Part shown: positions 23,184 to 33,475 of the stretch, piece after piece
How the letters are laid out: each line of letters begins with the position of its first letter
Position numbering within the stretch: the stretch's first letter is position 1
Assembly: GCF_015832195.1 (NCBI RefSeq)
Contig: NC_052017.1
Location: forward strand, 47,693,652 to 47,757,651
Reading direction: 5' to 3'
DNA length: 64,000 nucleotides
Source: Motacilla alba alba
Lineage: Eukaryota > Chordata > Aves > Passeriformes > Motacillidae
The notes under the pieces: generated by a model
Database searches by the model: none
The model's input: the letters and a program-made list of their open reading frames with translations, nothing else
Told to the model about the DNA's origin: nothing
Program-made: the position numbers and the translations under genes

Positions 23184-25664
23184 TATTAGGGTTCCAAATT
23201 TCCTGATAAACAGATAAATAGCAAGTATTTTCCAGTCTCTCAAATTGGATTTTATCAGCTTTTTGGAAAGTCAAGGTTAGCCAAACAAAAAAGTAATAGA
23301 TTATTTAGTCCTATAGGCCATTCAGTGCTTTTAAGAGAATTAATTTTGCACAGAGATCGGTGTGAATTTCTGGAGAAAAGCAGCAGTGTAGCCTCAAGGA
23401 TAATACAGAGGCTGCACAAGGCTAGGCTGGAACAGTTTGCTCTCAAACCTTTAAACTAAGCAATAGCATCTTTATTAGGTCCTACTATGAATCCTGCTTA
23501 GTTTAATGAAAATCTTTGGTGTGTGATCTCTGTGTAAATGAAAGAAGGAATGCAACTCTGAATACAGTGAATGCAACTGGCTGGTTTGCAGGAAGAAGTG
23601 GGCTTGTAGGCCCTGCCCTTGTGTTTCGTTTGCACAAAGTTTGAACAAAATTTCACATAGAAGTGCATGGCTTTTTCCAGAAGCTGATTTTCCATTATGA
23701 ACCCGGTCCTGTTCTTTCCTATTTGCTGAAAAGCTAGTGCTCAGTGAAACACCTGAGATCTGATGCTTCATTTCCCTCTGTAATACATAATCATCACAGT
23801 GATGTAGATAAGCAAAGAAGGGCAAGATAAAGGTCTGTTCCGGTTGTTTTCATATTTAGCTCACAGAACTGCAAAGCAGAGAATGCTGGGCAGTGGCAGC
23901 ACTGTGTAGCTCTGAAATAATCACGTTGCCCCTTCTGAAAGTCAGAATACAAATTTCAAGGACAAAGCAACTTCCAGACTGTAGGTATTTTGTTGTGCAA
24001 GGACAGTGTTACCTAAACACTGCAGGAAATAAAATTTTACCTATTCTAGTTTCAACTTGCTGTTAATTTTCTGTGCACACCAGTATTAGATACCATGTAC
24101 ACAAAGTATACTTTTGAAAAGCAAGTCTATTCAACCATGCAAATGAGTTTATAAGGTCCTGATAGTATTGGATAGGTTACCTGCTATCTAATAAGTATTC
24201 CTATAAAGACAGGCCATTTGAGCAAGATTCTGGGGTTTCTGTCTTTTTAGTGTGCCCCTCTGTCTCCTTAGAGTGGCTGGGGCAGCAAAGTGGGAAGGAT
24301 AGCTGCCACTAATCTTGCCATCAGCCAGTGCTGAACAGTAACAAACAGCATTGAAGCAAATTTCATGTGTTTATTGGTGGAGCAGGAGCATCAGGAGATG
24401 AAGCAAAGTGCTTCAAGTTCCAACGTCCTTCAGGGATGTCCCTGTTTGTGGGATACCTCTTTTTACACTGAGGATGTTTAAATCTGAATTAGTCTACCTA
24501 GACTTTGTACACAAAGTTCAGAATACAAGTATTTACTTTTAGGCTGTTGACTTGTTTGCCCTACTTTGAGTCTTCTTTTGGTCAGGTGATCTTGGAATCT
24601 ATCTACTGTTCTTCCCCTTCAAGAAAATGGGAAATGGAAGAGTAAGGATCCTTGTTCTCTTTTACTAAGGAAATGTATATGTCTATTCTGAACCTGCTTT
24701 GTGTGAGAATCTAACCCTGTCCCTAATAACTTTTAAACATATTGGCTAATTGTCATAAGAGATGACAAAGAAGCAGTGATCTGAGAAAAAATATTTCCCT
24801 AAGTTTCATGAAAATAAGCAACTGGGGAAAGAAGGAAAACAGTTTCTGGCCCCACAGGAGAAAAGGTGGAAATATACTTTGATGTCTAGTAAATTGTAAA
24901 ATTTTTGGCACAAGAGAAAGTTGGAAACCTGGTTTGGTTATTAGTTCAATGCACTTCAGTGCATTATGGAACTGTTCTCTAATTATAAACTTCTGTACCA
25001 GGCCACCATCATCCTTTTTGCTTTTTCCCCTCCCTCTTTCACGGCTGTGTCTGCCCACATTGATCAGACTCCTCGCAGCATAGCTGTGAGGCAGAAGGGT
25101 GGTGACTTGCGCTACAAAAACAAAATCTGTTTGACAGCTGGTGTGAAGACAGCTGCTACGACTCCCTCCCATCTGCTAAAAGAATCACCTCATCTAGGAC
25201 TAGGTGTTCAGCAAGAAGACCTTTGCTGCCAAGGATGGGCAATGTGGTGTGTTTCGTCTCACAAATGAAGCCAGTCACTTCTTTCATGCTATCTCATGGA
25301 GCAAGATTTGCTGGCAAGGTATTTTAGGTGGGGGACTGTTTAATTCTACAGCTGCTGGCATTTCTTCACTCATGAGTGAGAAATTAATGCCCAAAATGTG
25401 GTGTTGTTTTTCTACGTTGTAGCTGTAAAAGACATAAAGTGACCCCTTTTTACGGGGAAGGGAGAGGGCTGTATTTGTCATTGTGTACTCATCTCATTGT
25501 ACATTTCCCTCACATGCTAATGGGCTAATTCTTCAACACTCAACTTCATAAATGTTATAGCTTTTTATGCATCTGAGATTACCCCCCTGCCCCTTTTTTA
25601 ACCCGTCTCTCAAGTTTTTATGTATGTGTGAGAACTTCGTATAGTCCTTTTGCCCTTGAACTTT

Positions 25665-25745
25665 GTGACACTATTTACATATACACAAAGGACTGTCCAT
25701 TTTCTGACACTATTTACATATATACAAAGCACTGCCAGTTTCCTG
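25665..25745. repeat. Tandem duplication of about 41 bp
   Basis: Two neighbouring copies begin 'tgacactatttacatata' (about 25666 and 25706), continue with 'acaaag.actg' and end near 'ttttct' or 'tttcct'. They differ at several bases, so the duplication is not recent. No known element is recognised. Confidence 0.8.
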
Positions 25746-27499
25746 AGTGCATGTGAGTCAAACTCCTGTTTAACCACTTACGTGTCATAACTTCCAGAAT
25801 TTTCTGTAAGATTTTTCATAGAGATTCTTCTAGCTAGCCGCGAGGGATGTCTGAAACTCAAATGTGTAAGCAGTAATTTTTCTTAAGCTCTATCTGTTTC
25901 CCATATACAAAATGTCACATGGGCTAACTGGCTTTCATGATGTCTGTCAGAAGAATCTTTGCTACCATATACATGTGCATACAGAGAACTATTAATGTCT
26001 GAAATCATTATCTTAAACACACTGATGAATTTTACAGGGTAGATATGAAATCAAACAAGAGCATTAAGTACTGGGAGCCATCCACAGACAGGACCGAAGG
26101 AGAAAGATTTTTTTTTTTTTTTTTTTTTTTTCCCTTTGAAGATGAATTTGCCCTTATATTATAATCTTCTGGTTGTATGGCTGGCATAGAAATCCTCAGG
26201 CAATATTCTAATGGTCTGACATGTATTTGAGTAAGTAGTGGGCAATTGACTTGACTGCCTTTAGTCCAAGGCCACCACGTGCTGTACTTTTATGGGCAAA
26301 GTTGGCTGTCTATAGAAAGTGTATGAAGTGTACTGGTCCTTCTTACCTCAATTAAGTCTATAGGCAGGCAGCACTATTTTTGCTTTGTTCTCACCATTGC
26401 ATGGAATATATACTGTGGATGTCAGAGGTTTGATTTCTCTTGAACAGGTTGTGCATTTCTGTAATACTGCTATGAGGAAGTACTCTGGCCTTGGGAATGA
26501 TTAAAAAGAATCTGAGAAGCTTTTGTTTCTACAATGAAGCATATTTGCATGCTCAAGGTGATGCCAGCTGATGGAAAGGCAGACCGGACAATAGGAAGTT
26601 GGGGATGAAGGGAATTCTCTAAACTGACTGAGTTTTTCTGAGCACAGTGTTAGTGGAGCTGCTGAGAAGTTCTGGGGTGAGGTTTTCAGGCTTGCTGACA
26701 GGTTACATGCTGTCTCTGAAGTGATTGTCACAACGTTGTGAAAATATACCCACCGTGCCCGCTGTTCCTACCTGCTCCCTTGTTAAGTAAAGTGGAAGCT
26801 CAGTGGTTTTGTCCTGAAAGAACAGATGGTGCTGTGTTGCCACCTTGTGCTGTGATGGGAGATTAGGAGTCTGGCATCCTGAGAAAAGATAAAGTGCAAC
26901 TGTGCATTTCACAAAGCAAGAAATCTCCTGAAGATTTTGGGATTAAAACTAATGTGTTCTCCACCCTTCCCACTACCCTGCTGTTTTCTAAAAATGTATA
27001 TAAACGTTTCAGTATTGTTTGTCTTAGTACATTAGCATGCAGGGTAGTTGAAATTCCATGTGACATACTTTTCTTATATAATTTTAAAAAAATAGAATAG
27101 GAAAATACATTCATGCTCATATTTTTGTATTACATATAAAATTGAGCATTTCAATTGTGAATTTTTGTAACCTCTTACCATTATTACCCCTATTGGTAGA
27201 AAATAAATTCTATAGATAGATGTTGTTCTACAAAGCGTTACTTGTATAATTTTTTTGTAATTTTTGTCAGTTCCTGTCCACAGCACATGATGGCAAAAGG
27301 TTGTCACCTAGTTGCCTAATATAATAGAGAAACTGGCTGTGCCATTTTAGCTTCCTCTTGCTGGAGTTTTGACTGCATGGTTGTAGTAAACTTTATTTTC
27401 AGTTTCATACTGAAAAATATTTTTTCATGGAAAAGCAGCGAAAAACCCCACCAAAATATTTTGCTTAATCAAAACTAGAAGAGTACACAAGGGCACTGC

Positions 27500-27744
27500 T
27501 GGTTCATGGAAAAACGTCTTGTCCCCCAGGACCCCCAGCTCCTTCTCTGCAGAGCTGCTTTCCAGCTGATCAGCCGCCAGCCTGTACTGATGCATGGGTT
27601 ATTCCTGCCCAGATTTTGGAGCCTGCACTTGTCCTTGTTAAATTTCAAGAGGTTTTGTCCTGCCTTTCTCTCAGGTCTGTTGAGATCCTTCTGAATGGCC
27701 ACCTAGCATTCTGGGGCATCAGTCACTCCTCCCAGTTTTGTGCA
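27500..27744 (-). mobile_element. CR1 LINE fragment (- orientation), intron 2
   Basis: Read on the + strand, phrases typical of reverse-complement CR1 occur in the correct order: 'cagctccttctctgcag', 'agcctgtactgatgcatggg', 'gcctgcacttgtccttgtt', 'ttgagatccttctgaatgg' and 'catcagtcactcctcccag'. This corresponds to a part of CR1 further from the 3' tail than the element at 28305, so it is likely an independent insertion or a piece of a broken one. No coding capacity remains. Confidence 0.82.
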
Positions 27745-28304
27745 TTTTTTAAAAAAAAAAGTTTAAAAGGGATTAGTAGGCTTTACTGTATTATTTTCTA
27801 ATGCAATACTTTTTTGTCTCTTGAAAAGAAAAAAAGAAAAAAACCCACCAAGAAGGCCAAACCCATTTTGCTTAATCAGAATTGGATGGGTGCTTACAGT
27901 TTCTATAATGATGATTAATGGGGATTAGTCAACTGTAATGTACGAGAGCAAATGTTGTCACATCTGTGCCTTTAGTTATCTGGTATTAGAAACCATCCTG
28001 AATTTTTGGCTTTCTTAAGCCTTGATGGTGAAGCATGAGGTGTTATAACATGGAGTATACCTGTCACATTATATTCCAGTTCGTCCATTCAAACCAAGTC
28101 CAGGTTTACATGGCTTTTTTGTAGACATTTTAGCTGCTGATCTGTTCCCCATAGTTCCACAGGCAAGCAATTGTTCATTTAAACTAAATTAATGACTTTT
28201 TTTTACCTCACAAAGAATATTTGAGTGTCATTCACTAGTATTAAGCATGCTGATTTATATAATTATACTGCTGCATTGTTTATGACTTCACCTTTGAATA
28301 TGGA

Positions 28305-29196
28305 ATCTTAGAATGGTTTGAGTTGGAAGAGACCTTTAAAGATCATCTGGCCCAAGCCATTGTAATGAGCAGGGACATCTTGACTAGACCAGGTTGCTCA
28401 GAGCCCTGTCCAGCCTGACTTGGAATATTCCCAGGGATAGAGTATCTCCCTCTGTGGGCATCCTGTTCCAGTGTTTTGCCACCCTCATCATAAAATATTT
28501 CTTTTTAGTATCTGGTCCAAATCTACTCTCCTTCAGTTCAAAGTTACTGCCCCTTGTCTTATTGCTGCAGGCCCTGCTAAAAAGCCTATCCCCATCTTAC
28601 TTTTAAGCCCCCTTTAATTACTGAAAGGCCACAATAAGATCTGTCTGGAACCTTCTTTTCTTCAGGCTGAACAACCGCAACTCTTGCAGTCTTTCCTCAC
28701 AGGAGAGATGCTCCATCCCTCTTTCCCGGCCCTCCCCTGGACTCGCTGCAACAGGTCCATGTCCTTCCTGCGCTGGGACCCCAGAGCCAGATGCAGCACT
28801 GCAGGTGGGGTCTCACCAGAGCAGAAGGGCAGAATTCCCTCCCTTGCCCTGCTGGCCACGCTGCTTTTGGATGCAGCCCAGAATATGGTTGGCTTTCTGG
28901 ACTACAACTGCACATTGCCCTTTCCAGTTTTTCATCCACCAGCTACTCCAAATTGCTCTTCACAGGGCTGCTCTCAATCCATAACCCAGTCTGTATTGAT
29001 ACCAGGGATTGCCCCAGCTCAAGTGTCGGACCCTGCACTTGTCCTTGTTGAACCTCATGAGGCTCATCCTTCTTGAACTTGTTCAGGTGCCTCTGGATGA
29101 CATCCCATCCTCCAGACATGTCAAACTCATCACTCAGCCTGGTGTTCCTTGCCAGCTTGCTGAGGGTGGGCTCAATCCCACTGTCTATGTCATTAA
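28305..29196 (-). mobile_element. CR1 LINE 3' fragment (- orientation), intron 2, ~0.9 kb
   Basis: This is the longest CR1 copy in the window. On the + strand it starts at the inverted 3' tail ('cttagaatggtttgagttgg', 'gacctttaaagatcatctgg'). It continues through 'accaggttgctcagagccc', 'cttcaggctgaacaaccgc' and 'tggactcgctgcaacaggtcc', then 'cagatgcagcactgcaggtgg' and 'atccataacccagtctgtat', and ends near 'gggctcaatcccactgtct'. It is antisense to DCLK3. Open frames inside it are only remnants of the CR1 open reading frame and untranslated region, with no intact protein. Confidence 0.93.
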
Positions 29197-29529
29197 CATT
29201 TCATTTCTTAAAATAACCCTTCATTAACTGCATTATAAAGTAATGTAAAAGACCAGTGCATACAAAATTAGAATTAGAGAAGGTGTTTTGACTGCTTGCC
29301 AGGTGGATGTAGGAGATGAGAACTGCTGAAAAGGCCCAATTAGAAGGTCATTCTGCATGAACCTATTTCTATAACTCTTGCTATGTCATGACCTTTAATA
29401 ACCTAGTTTCAGGGCAGCAGGTAGAGTAGTAGAGTAATTTGGGAAGAGTGTAAAGCTTTTGTTGGTTTGTATTTTGTTGTTAGACCAGCATGATGGAGAT
29501 TCACTTTCCATGTGTCTTGCTTTTATCTT

Positions 29530-30066
29530 GTAGAGGGCTGTACTTTGGATTTACTATGAGGATAACATTGATAACACATGATGTTTTGGTTGTTGCCGAG
29601 CACTGCTTATTCCTAAGTCAAGGAATTCTCAGTGTCCCATGCTCTGCCAGGTAGCAGGTGTACCAAAAGTTGGGAGGGAGCATGGCCAGGGCAGCTGACC
29701 CAAAAGCATATTCCATGGCGTGGAACATTATGCTCAGTAAATAAACTGAGGAGAATTGGCCAGGAGTTGCTGGGCTGTGCTGGGGGACAGGCTAGGCTGG
29801 GGGTCAGTGGGCAGTGAGCAATTGTATTGTGCAGCACTTGTTTTTCTTGGGTTTTATTCCTTTCTTTTGCTCTCGCTCTCCCCATCCCCCTTCTCATTAT
29901 AGTTGTTACCATTCCTACTGTTACTATTACACTTTTATTTCAATTATTAAATTGTTCTTAACACAGTGATTTTTGGATTCTACTTCCCATCCCACTGTGG
30001 GCAGATGGGGGATGAGTGACTGAGTAGTTCAGTGGTACTTACTTGCTATCTGGGGCTAAAACATAA
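29530..30066 (+). mobile_element. Solo LTR of an ERVL-type endogenous retrovirus (+)
   Basis: The sequence follows the layout of a common passerine ERVL LTR as I remember it: 'ctttggatttactatgagga', 'gatgttttggttgttg', 'gttgggagggagcatggcc', 'gggcagctgacccaaa', 'tattccatgg', a degraded TATA box 'agtaaataaac' at about 29737-29747, 'gtgagcaattgtattgtgca', and 'aattattaaattgttctta', then 'cccatcccactgtggg' and 'atctggggctaaa' at the right end. No gag, pol or env lies next to it, so it is a solo LTR left by recombination. Both terminal bases are decayed. It lies in the same orientation as DCLK3, ending about 400 bp before exon 3. The exact subfamily needs a repeat-library comparison. Confidence 0.85.
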
Positions 30067-30466
30067 AGTCAGTAGTTTACTTGGGGTCATTGCATTTAAG
30101 CAGAAAGACGTCCACAGCATTCTTCTTTGCTTTCCCAGGGAAAAAAACCAGCTTATTTTCTCAAGAGGAAATAATAGTGTTTAATTGACTCTTGGCTATT
30201 TTTTTGTGTTCCTTCTGTTAATTTCTTGGAAATTGCAGTGTGCCAGAGTTTGTAGAGTAAAGTTTTCTTTTTTCCGTAATTGCTTATGCTCTTAAATAAA
30301 TGCACCCTCTTAGTGTATGGGGGGAAAGAGCCATGTTCTGAAGACTGTTTCCATTATTAGTACTATTATTAGAACTCCCTCCTGTTTAATTTTCTGCTTC
30401 CTTTATATTTTGCTGTTTTAAAATGCATCTGGACTAAACATGTATATGTATTTTGTTTGGATATAG

Positions 30467-30599
30467 GTTCAGCACAATGCAGATAAATCTACTACACTGA
30501 AACTGGCAGATTTTGGCCTTGCTAAGCAGGTTACAAAACCCATATTTACTGTCTGTGGAACACCAACGTATGTTGCTCCTGAAATACTTGCTGAGAAGG
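30467..30599 (+). CDS. DCLK3: DCLK3 exon 3: DFG and activation loop
   Basis: This 133-base exon encodes residues 649-693 (phase 0 in, phase 1 out). It holds '[10 protein letters not shown]' with the metal-binding Asp663 and the activation segment '[16 protein letters not shown]' at about 674-689. Both are very close to the human DCLK3 sequence and typical of the DCLK and CaMK group. The acceptor is 'ggatatag', with a T-rich but purine-interrupted tract, and the donor is 'gtgagt' at 30600. Skipping this exon would shift the frame (133 is not a multiple of 3) and remove the DFG motif. Confidence 0.97.
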
Positions 30600-31510
30600 G
30601 TGAGTGTATATATTTTTAATTTGTCATAAATCTTTCAATTATGCTGAACTTTCTAATAATGGAAAATAGTCCAGAATGTTTCAACCTACTGAAATGTCTA
30701 TTCAGGGTAGGAGGTTGGCTAGCAGTGTAATTTGGGAAAGGAAACCTCTTCGTTTTTAACAAATACAAGCATGACATCAGTTATATTTACATTGTTAGTG
30801 TCTGTGCTGGATATATGACTGACTTCCAAGCAGATAAGCCATAAAATATCATAGATAATGATAGCTGAAGGGGGACAAATGACCAAGAGTTCATATTGCA
30901 ACCTAAGAGGAGCCAGCCCCATTTCATTACTGTAATCCAAACAACTTTCCAAATCCCCTGATGATGCAAAGTCATTGTGAACATGTATCTTTAAAATTGT
31001 TTAACATTTCAAAACGTGTTTTGCATCTCAAGGAATTTGGAAGATTTTGTCTCCAAAAAGATTCAGACCTGGAAAGAAGTCAGTTTTGTTGATGACTCAA
31101 ACAAATCTATTTCTGGTTTTTGTTCTGTGAAGCTGGGTTGCACATCTCTAGTTATATCCAATTTCAATGGAAACTTGGCACTCATAGTTCTTCTTTGAAG
31201 GGAATCTGAGGATGACTATTTTAGAAATGCGTGCTCTGTTTTCTCAATTAGTCTCCAGTTGACACTGGCCTTGTGAGACAGTGTTTGTGAAACATGTTGT
31301 GGAAAAGAGAGACTCTGTGAGAGCTGTAGCTAATAATGGGCAGCTTGTAAGCGTGGTGTACCAGCCGCTCATTCTTTTGCTCACCTCATCTTTTTGAGGA
31401 ACTGAGCAGAGACTCTGTGTTTCTTTTTCATTCTGTTTCCAAGAAACAGTTCCCTTGCAGTTGTGAGTTTTCTTTCTAAAACAAGACATGGTTTGTCCCT
31501 TTTTCCTTAG
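30600..31510 (+). other. DCLK3: DCLK3 intron 3 (0.9 kb)
   Basis: Short intron from donor 'gtgagt' to acceptor 'ccctttttccttag'. I see no repeat element, RNA gene or alternative exon in it. Confidence 0.9.
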
Positions 31511-31678
31511 GCTATGGCCTCGAAGTAGACATGTGGGCAGCTGGTGTGATCCTTTACATCCTGCTCTGCGGTTTTCCCCCTTTCCGCAGTCAGGACCGTG
31601 ATCAAGAGGAGCTGTTTCAGATCATACAACTGGGTCACTACGAGTTCCTATCCCCTTACTGGGACAACATTTCTGCAG
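31511..31678 (+). CDS. DCLK3: DCLK3 exon 4: kinase C-lobe
   Basis: This 168-base exon (phase 1 in and out) encodes most of residues 693-749: '[20 protein letters not shown]', '[20 protein letters not shown]' and '[15 protein letters not shown]'. The 'DMWAAGV' helix-F Asp, the 'LLCGFPPF' helix and the following loop are standard C-lobe parts of CaMK-like kinases. It ends in 'GCAG' before donor 'gtaaga' at 31679. Because its length is a multiple of three, skipping would keep the frame but delete the core of the C-lobe. Confidence 0.97.
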
Positions 31679-32646
31679 GTAAGATTCTGCACTTTTAGTA
31701 GATCTGAGAAGTGGCAGTCTTCCTTGAAGTGGGAGAAACTCTTTTTTCAGGGCAGTGAGCTTGATCAACTTGGGGTGTTTCATGGGTTTCTCTTGTGTGA
31801 ATCTGTGCTTTAAATGTGAATTTAGTACTGTGGTATTGTCAACGACTATGTTTCTGCATATTAGTTCAGAATGCTTTAATGAAGTCCTCAATTCCTCCCT
31901 TTTTAAGGAAAAGTAAGTATTTTCCTCATCTTGTTTGTGTGTCTCTGCAGTAAAAAGTGTCAAAATAATCTCAAGAACTATGTTAGATTGTAAAGTTGCT
32001 ATAAAAAAATCTCAAAAGCTGAGAATGAAATCCTTACCCTGCAGAACACAGTGTCAATTTCCTGTTGACAGTGGGGTCTGCACGTAGTAGTTTTTTCTTT
32101 CTCGCTGGCTAGTACAGTGTCTTTTGTGCACTCTTCAAAATCAGAAACCCTAGAACTCCTTTAATTCCTGTACAGTCTTTTAAAGGACTTGTTCCACAGC
32201 ATTTTACAGCATTTATGCCTCTTAATACGATACCCATTGCTCATTCCTGTGAAGGTGAACACTTAGCCTGATGCCTTCAGCACATTTTTGAGATTAAATT
32301 CCCTTCACTTTCTCCTCTGCTTCTGAAGGGGAGAATGACATCAGTCATGGAGATTTAATATTTTCTGTCACTAACTCTAACTGCAGTTGTTAGAATAGCT
32401 CCTGGTACAAAAACCATGGTAAAACTAATGAAAAAAGTAAGAAAAGTAAGAAGGACATTTTGTGTGGTTATAACTGTCACCATCACAGAATGGGTAAGGT
32501 TGGAAGTGACCATGGTGGGTGATGTGTTTCAAACACCCTGCTCGAGAAGGGTCATCCTAGAGCACGTTGCACAGGATTGCACATCCTAGAGCATGTTGTG
32601 TGCTGCTGTGCTTCACCCCTCTCTCCTTTGCTTTCTTCCATAACAG
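31679..32646 (+). other. DCLK3: DCLK3 intron 4 (1.0 kb)
   Basis: Runs from donor 'gtaaga' to acceptor 'ttccataacag'. A CR1 3' end lies at about 32483-32580. The pyrimidine tract of the acceptor ('acccctctctcctttg', about 32616-32632, then 'ctttcttcc') follows directly after it. A second CAG follows the acceptor immediately, giving a tandem NAGNAG site. Confidence 0.9.
32483..32600 (-). mobile_element. CR1 3' end fragment (-) beside exon 5 acceptor
   Basis: On the + strand it reads 'tcacagaatgggtaaggttgg', 'aagtgaccatggtggg', 'ccctgctcgagaagggtc' and 'atcctagagcacgttgcaca', the inverted 3' end of one CR1 subfamily. The segment 'catcctagagca.gttg' is repeated at 32553 and 32582 (29-base spacing), a small duplication at the edge of the insertion. 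It ends about 50-65 bp from the exon 5 splice acceptor, close to where the branch point must lie. Confidence 0.82.
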
Positions 32647-32843
32647 CAGCAAAAGACCTCATCACCAGGCTGTTGATAGTGGATCCCCAGAAGCGCTACA
32701 CAGCACGCCAAGTACTTCAGCACCCCTGGATCAGAACAGCCGGGAAAACGAACAGCAGGAATTTGCAGAGGGAAGTGACAATAAACATTGAGCGCCATTT
32801 CCGGGCCCAGCGCCGAAAGGAGGTTGTTGATGAGGACACATGA
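32647..32843 (+). CDS. DCLK3: DCLK3 exon 5: kinase end, C-terminal tail, stop
   Basis: This exon encodes the last 64-65 residues: 'AAKDLITRLLIVDPQKRYTA', 'RQVLQHPWI', then the tail 'RTAGKTNSRNLQREVTINIE' and 'RHFRAQRRKEVVDEDT', ending with TGA at 32841-32843. The Arg in 'KRYTA' and 'HPWI' mark the final helices of a CaMK-type kinase domain. The tail after about residue 780 is basic and resembles the human tail only loosely. With the first CAG as acceptor the join reads Ser-Ala-Ala-Ala-Lys-Asp, equal in length to human Ser-Asp-Ala-Ala-Lys-Asp; the second CAG would drop one Ala. I use the first. The total protein is 813 residues. Confidence 0.96.
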
Positions 32844-33312
32844 AATCTTTCAAGCTCATTTTGTCTTCTTTTTATTGATTAACAAGTCATTTATGTTTTC
32901 TCTTCTAAATGAATTGGGAATTTAATGTGTAGCTGTTGGTGGCTATTGCCATGCCTTTTTTTTGATTCTGAGATTCTGAAGGACGGAGATCACATTCACA
33001 TCCACCTCCTCTGATGTTACTTGGCAGTCTCTCTGTTGAAAGCAGTGGGGACTAGATAAATTCTGTAGGGTGTCTATTCTTTTTCTTTAAGTACTGATTT
33101 GGGCTTTTATGTCTTTTACAAATGTTTGCTTCTGTGAGTCACTCTAGGGATGAGTCTTCTCTCATCCTTTTTTGTATGATATTCTCCGGGAGTTTTGTGT
33201 TTGTAATGTTTTCAAAATAGCTGTCTGCATACACGTCTTGCACTAATTCTTTAAACGGTCTTTTCACTAATTCCTTCTAGCCACAGAGAAGGGAGAATAA
33301 AAAGTAAATAAA
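32844..33312 (+). other. DCLK3: DCLK3 3' UTR, proximal form
   Basis: Non-coding sequence after the stop. Two canonical AATAAA hexamers lie at 33296-33301 and 33307-33312, about 460 bp after the stop, giving a plausible proximal poly(A) site just downstream. Whether this site or a distal one is used cannot be decided from sequence. Confidence 0.6.
33296..33312 (+). terminator. DCLK3: Paired AATAAA poly(A) signals, proximal
   Basis: Two overlapping-range AATAAA hexamers eleven bases apart in sense orientation, the first such signals after the DCLK3 stop codon. Cleavage would be expected 10-30 bases downstream. Confidence 0.6.
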
Positions 33313-33444
33313 TTGTTTAGCTGTAGGATATATTAAACAAACAGCCAGATACTGTATTTATTAGGTTGTGAGGGAATACAAAACCTTACTGACTAAATCT
33401 GATGTTTTATGATATGTCCCTTGGCAACATCTTTCATTGGTTAA

Positions 33445-33475
33445 TAATGATGGGTACAATGGGTACCCATCATTA
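33445..33475. repeat. 13-bp stem inverted repeat after the poly(A) signals
   Basis: Perfect arms 'taatgatgggtac' (33445-33457) and 'gtacccatcatta' (33463-33475) enclose a 5-base loop. It lies about 130 bp downstream of the proximal AATAAA pair. If the DCLK3 3' UTR extends past the proximal site, this would be a stable hairpin in the message. Confidence 0.9.

Larger units (their letters stand above)
22408..30466 (+). other. DCLK3: DCLK3 intron 2 (8.1 kb)
   Basis: Runs from the donor 'gtaagt' to the acceptor 'ttttgtttggatatag'. It separates the catalytic loop exon from the DFG exon. It contains two CR1 fragments, a solo LTR, a 41-bp duplication and a poly-T tract at about 26108-26131, all listed separately where notable. 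The remainder is AT-rich, with no exon or RNA gene visible. The frame continuing from exon 2 past the donor stops within 13 codons, so retention would give a kinase truncated just after the catalytic loop. Confidence 0.88.

Noticed and set aside
28684..29227. Several 60-130-codon frames around 28.7-29.2 kb
   Set aside because: All lie inside the CR1 element and are remnants of that repeat, not host genes.
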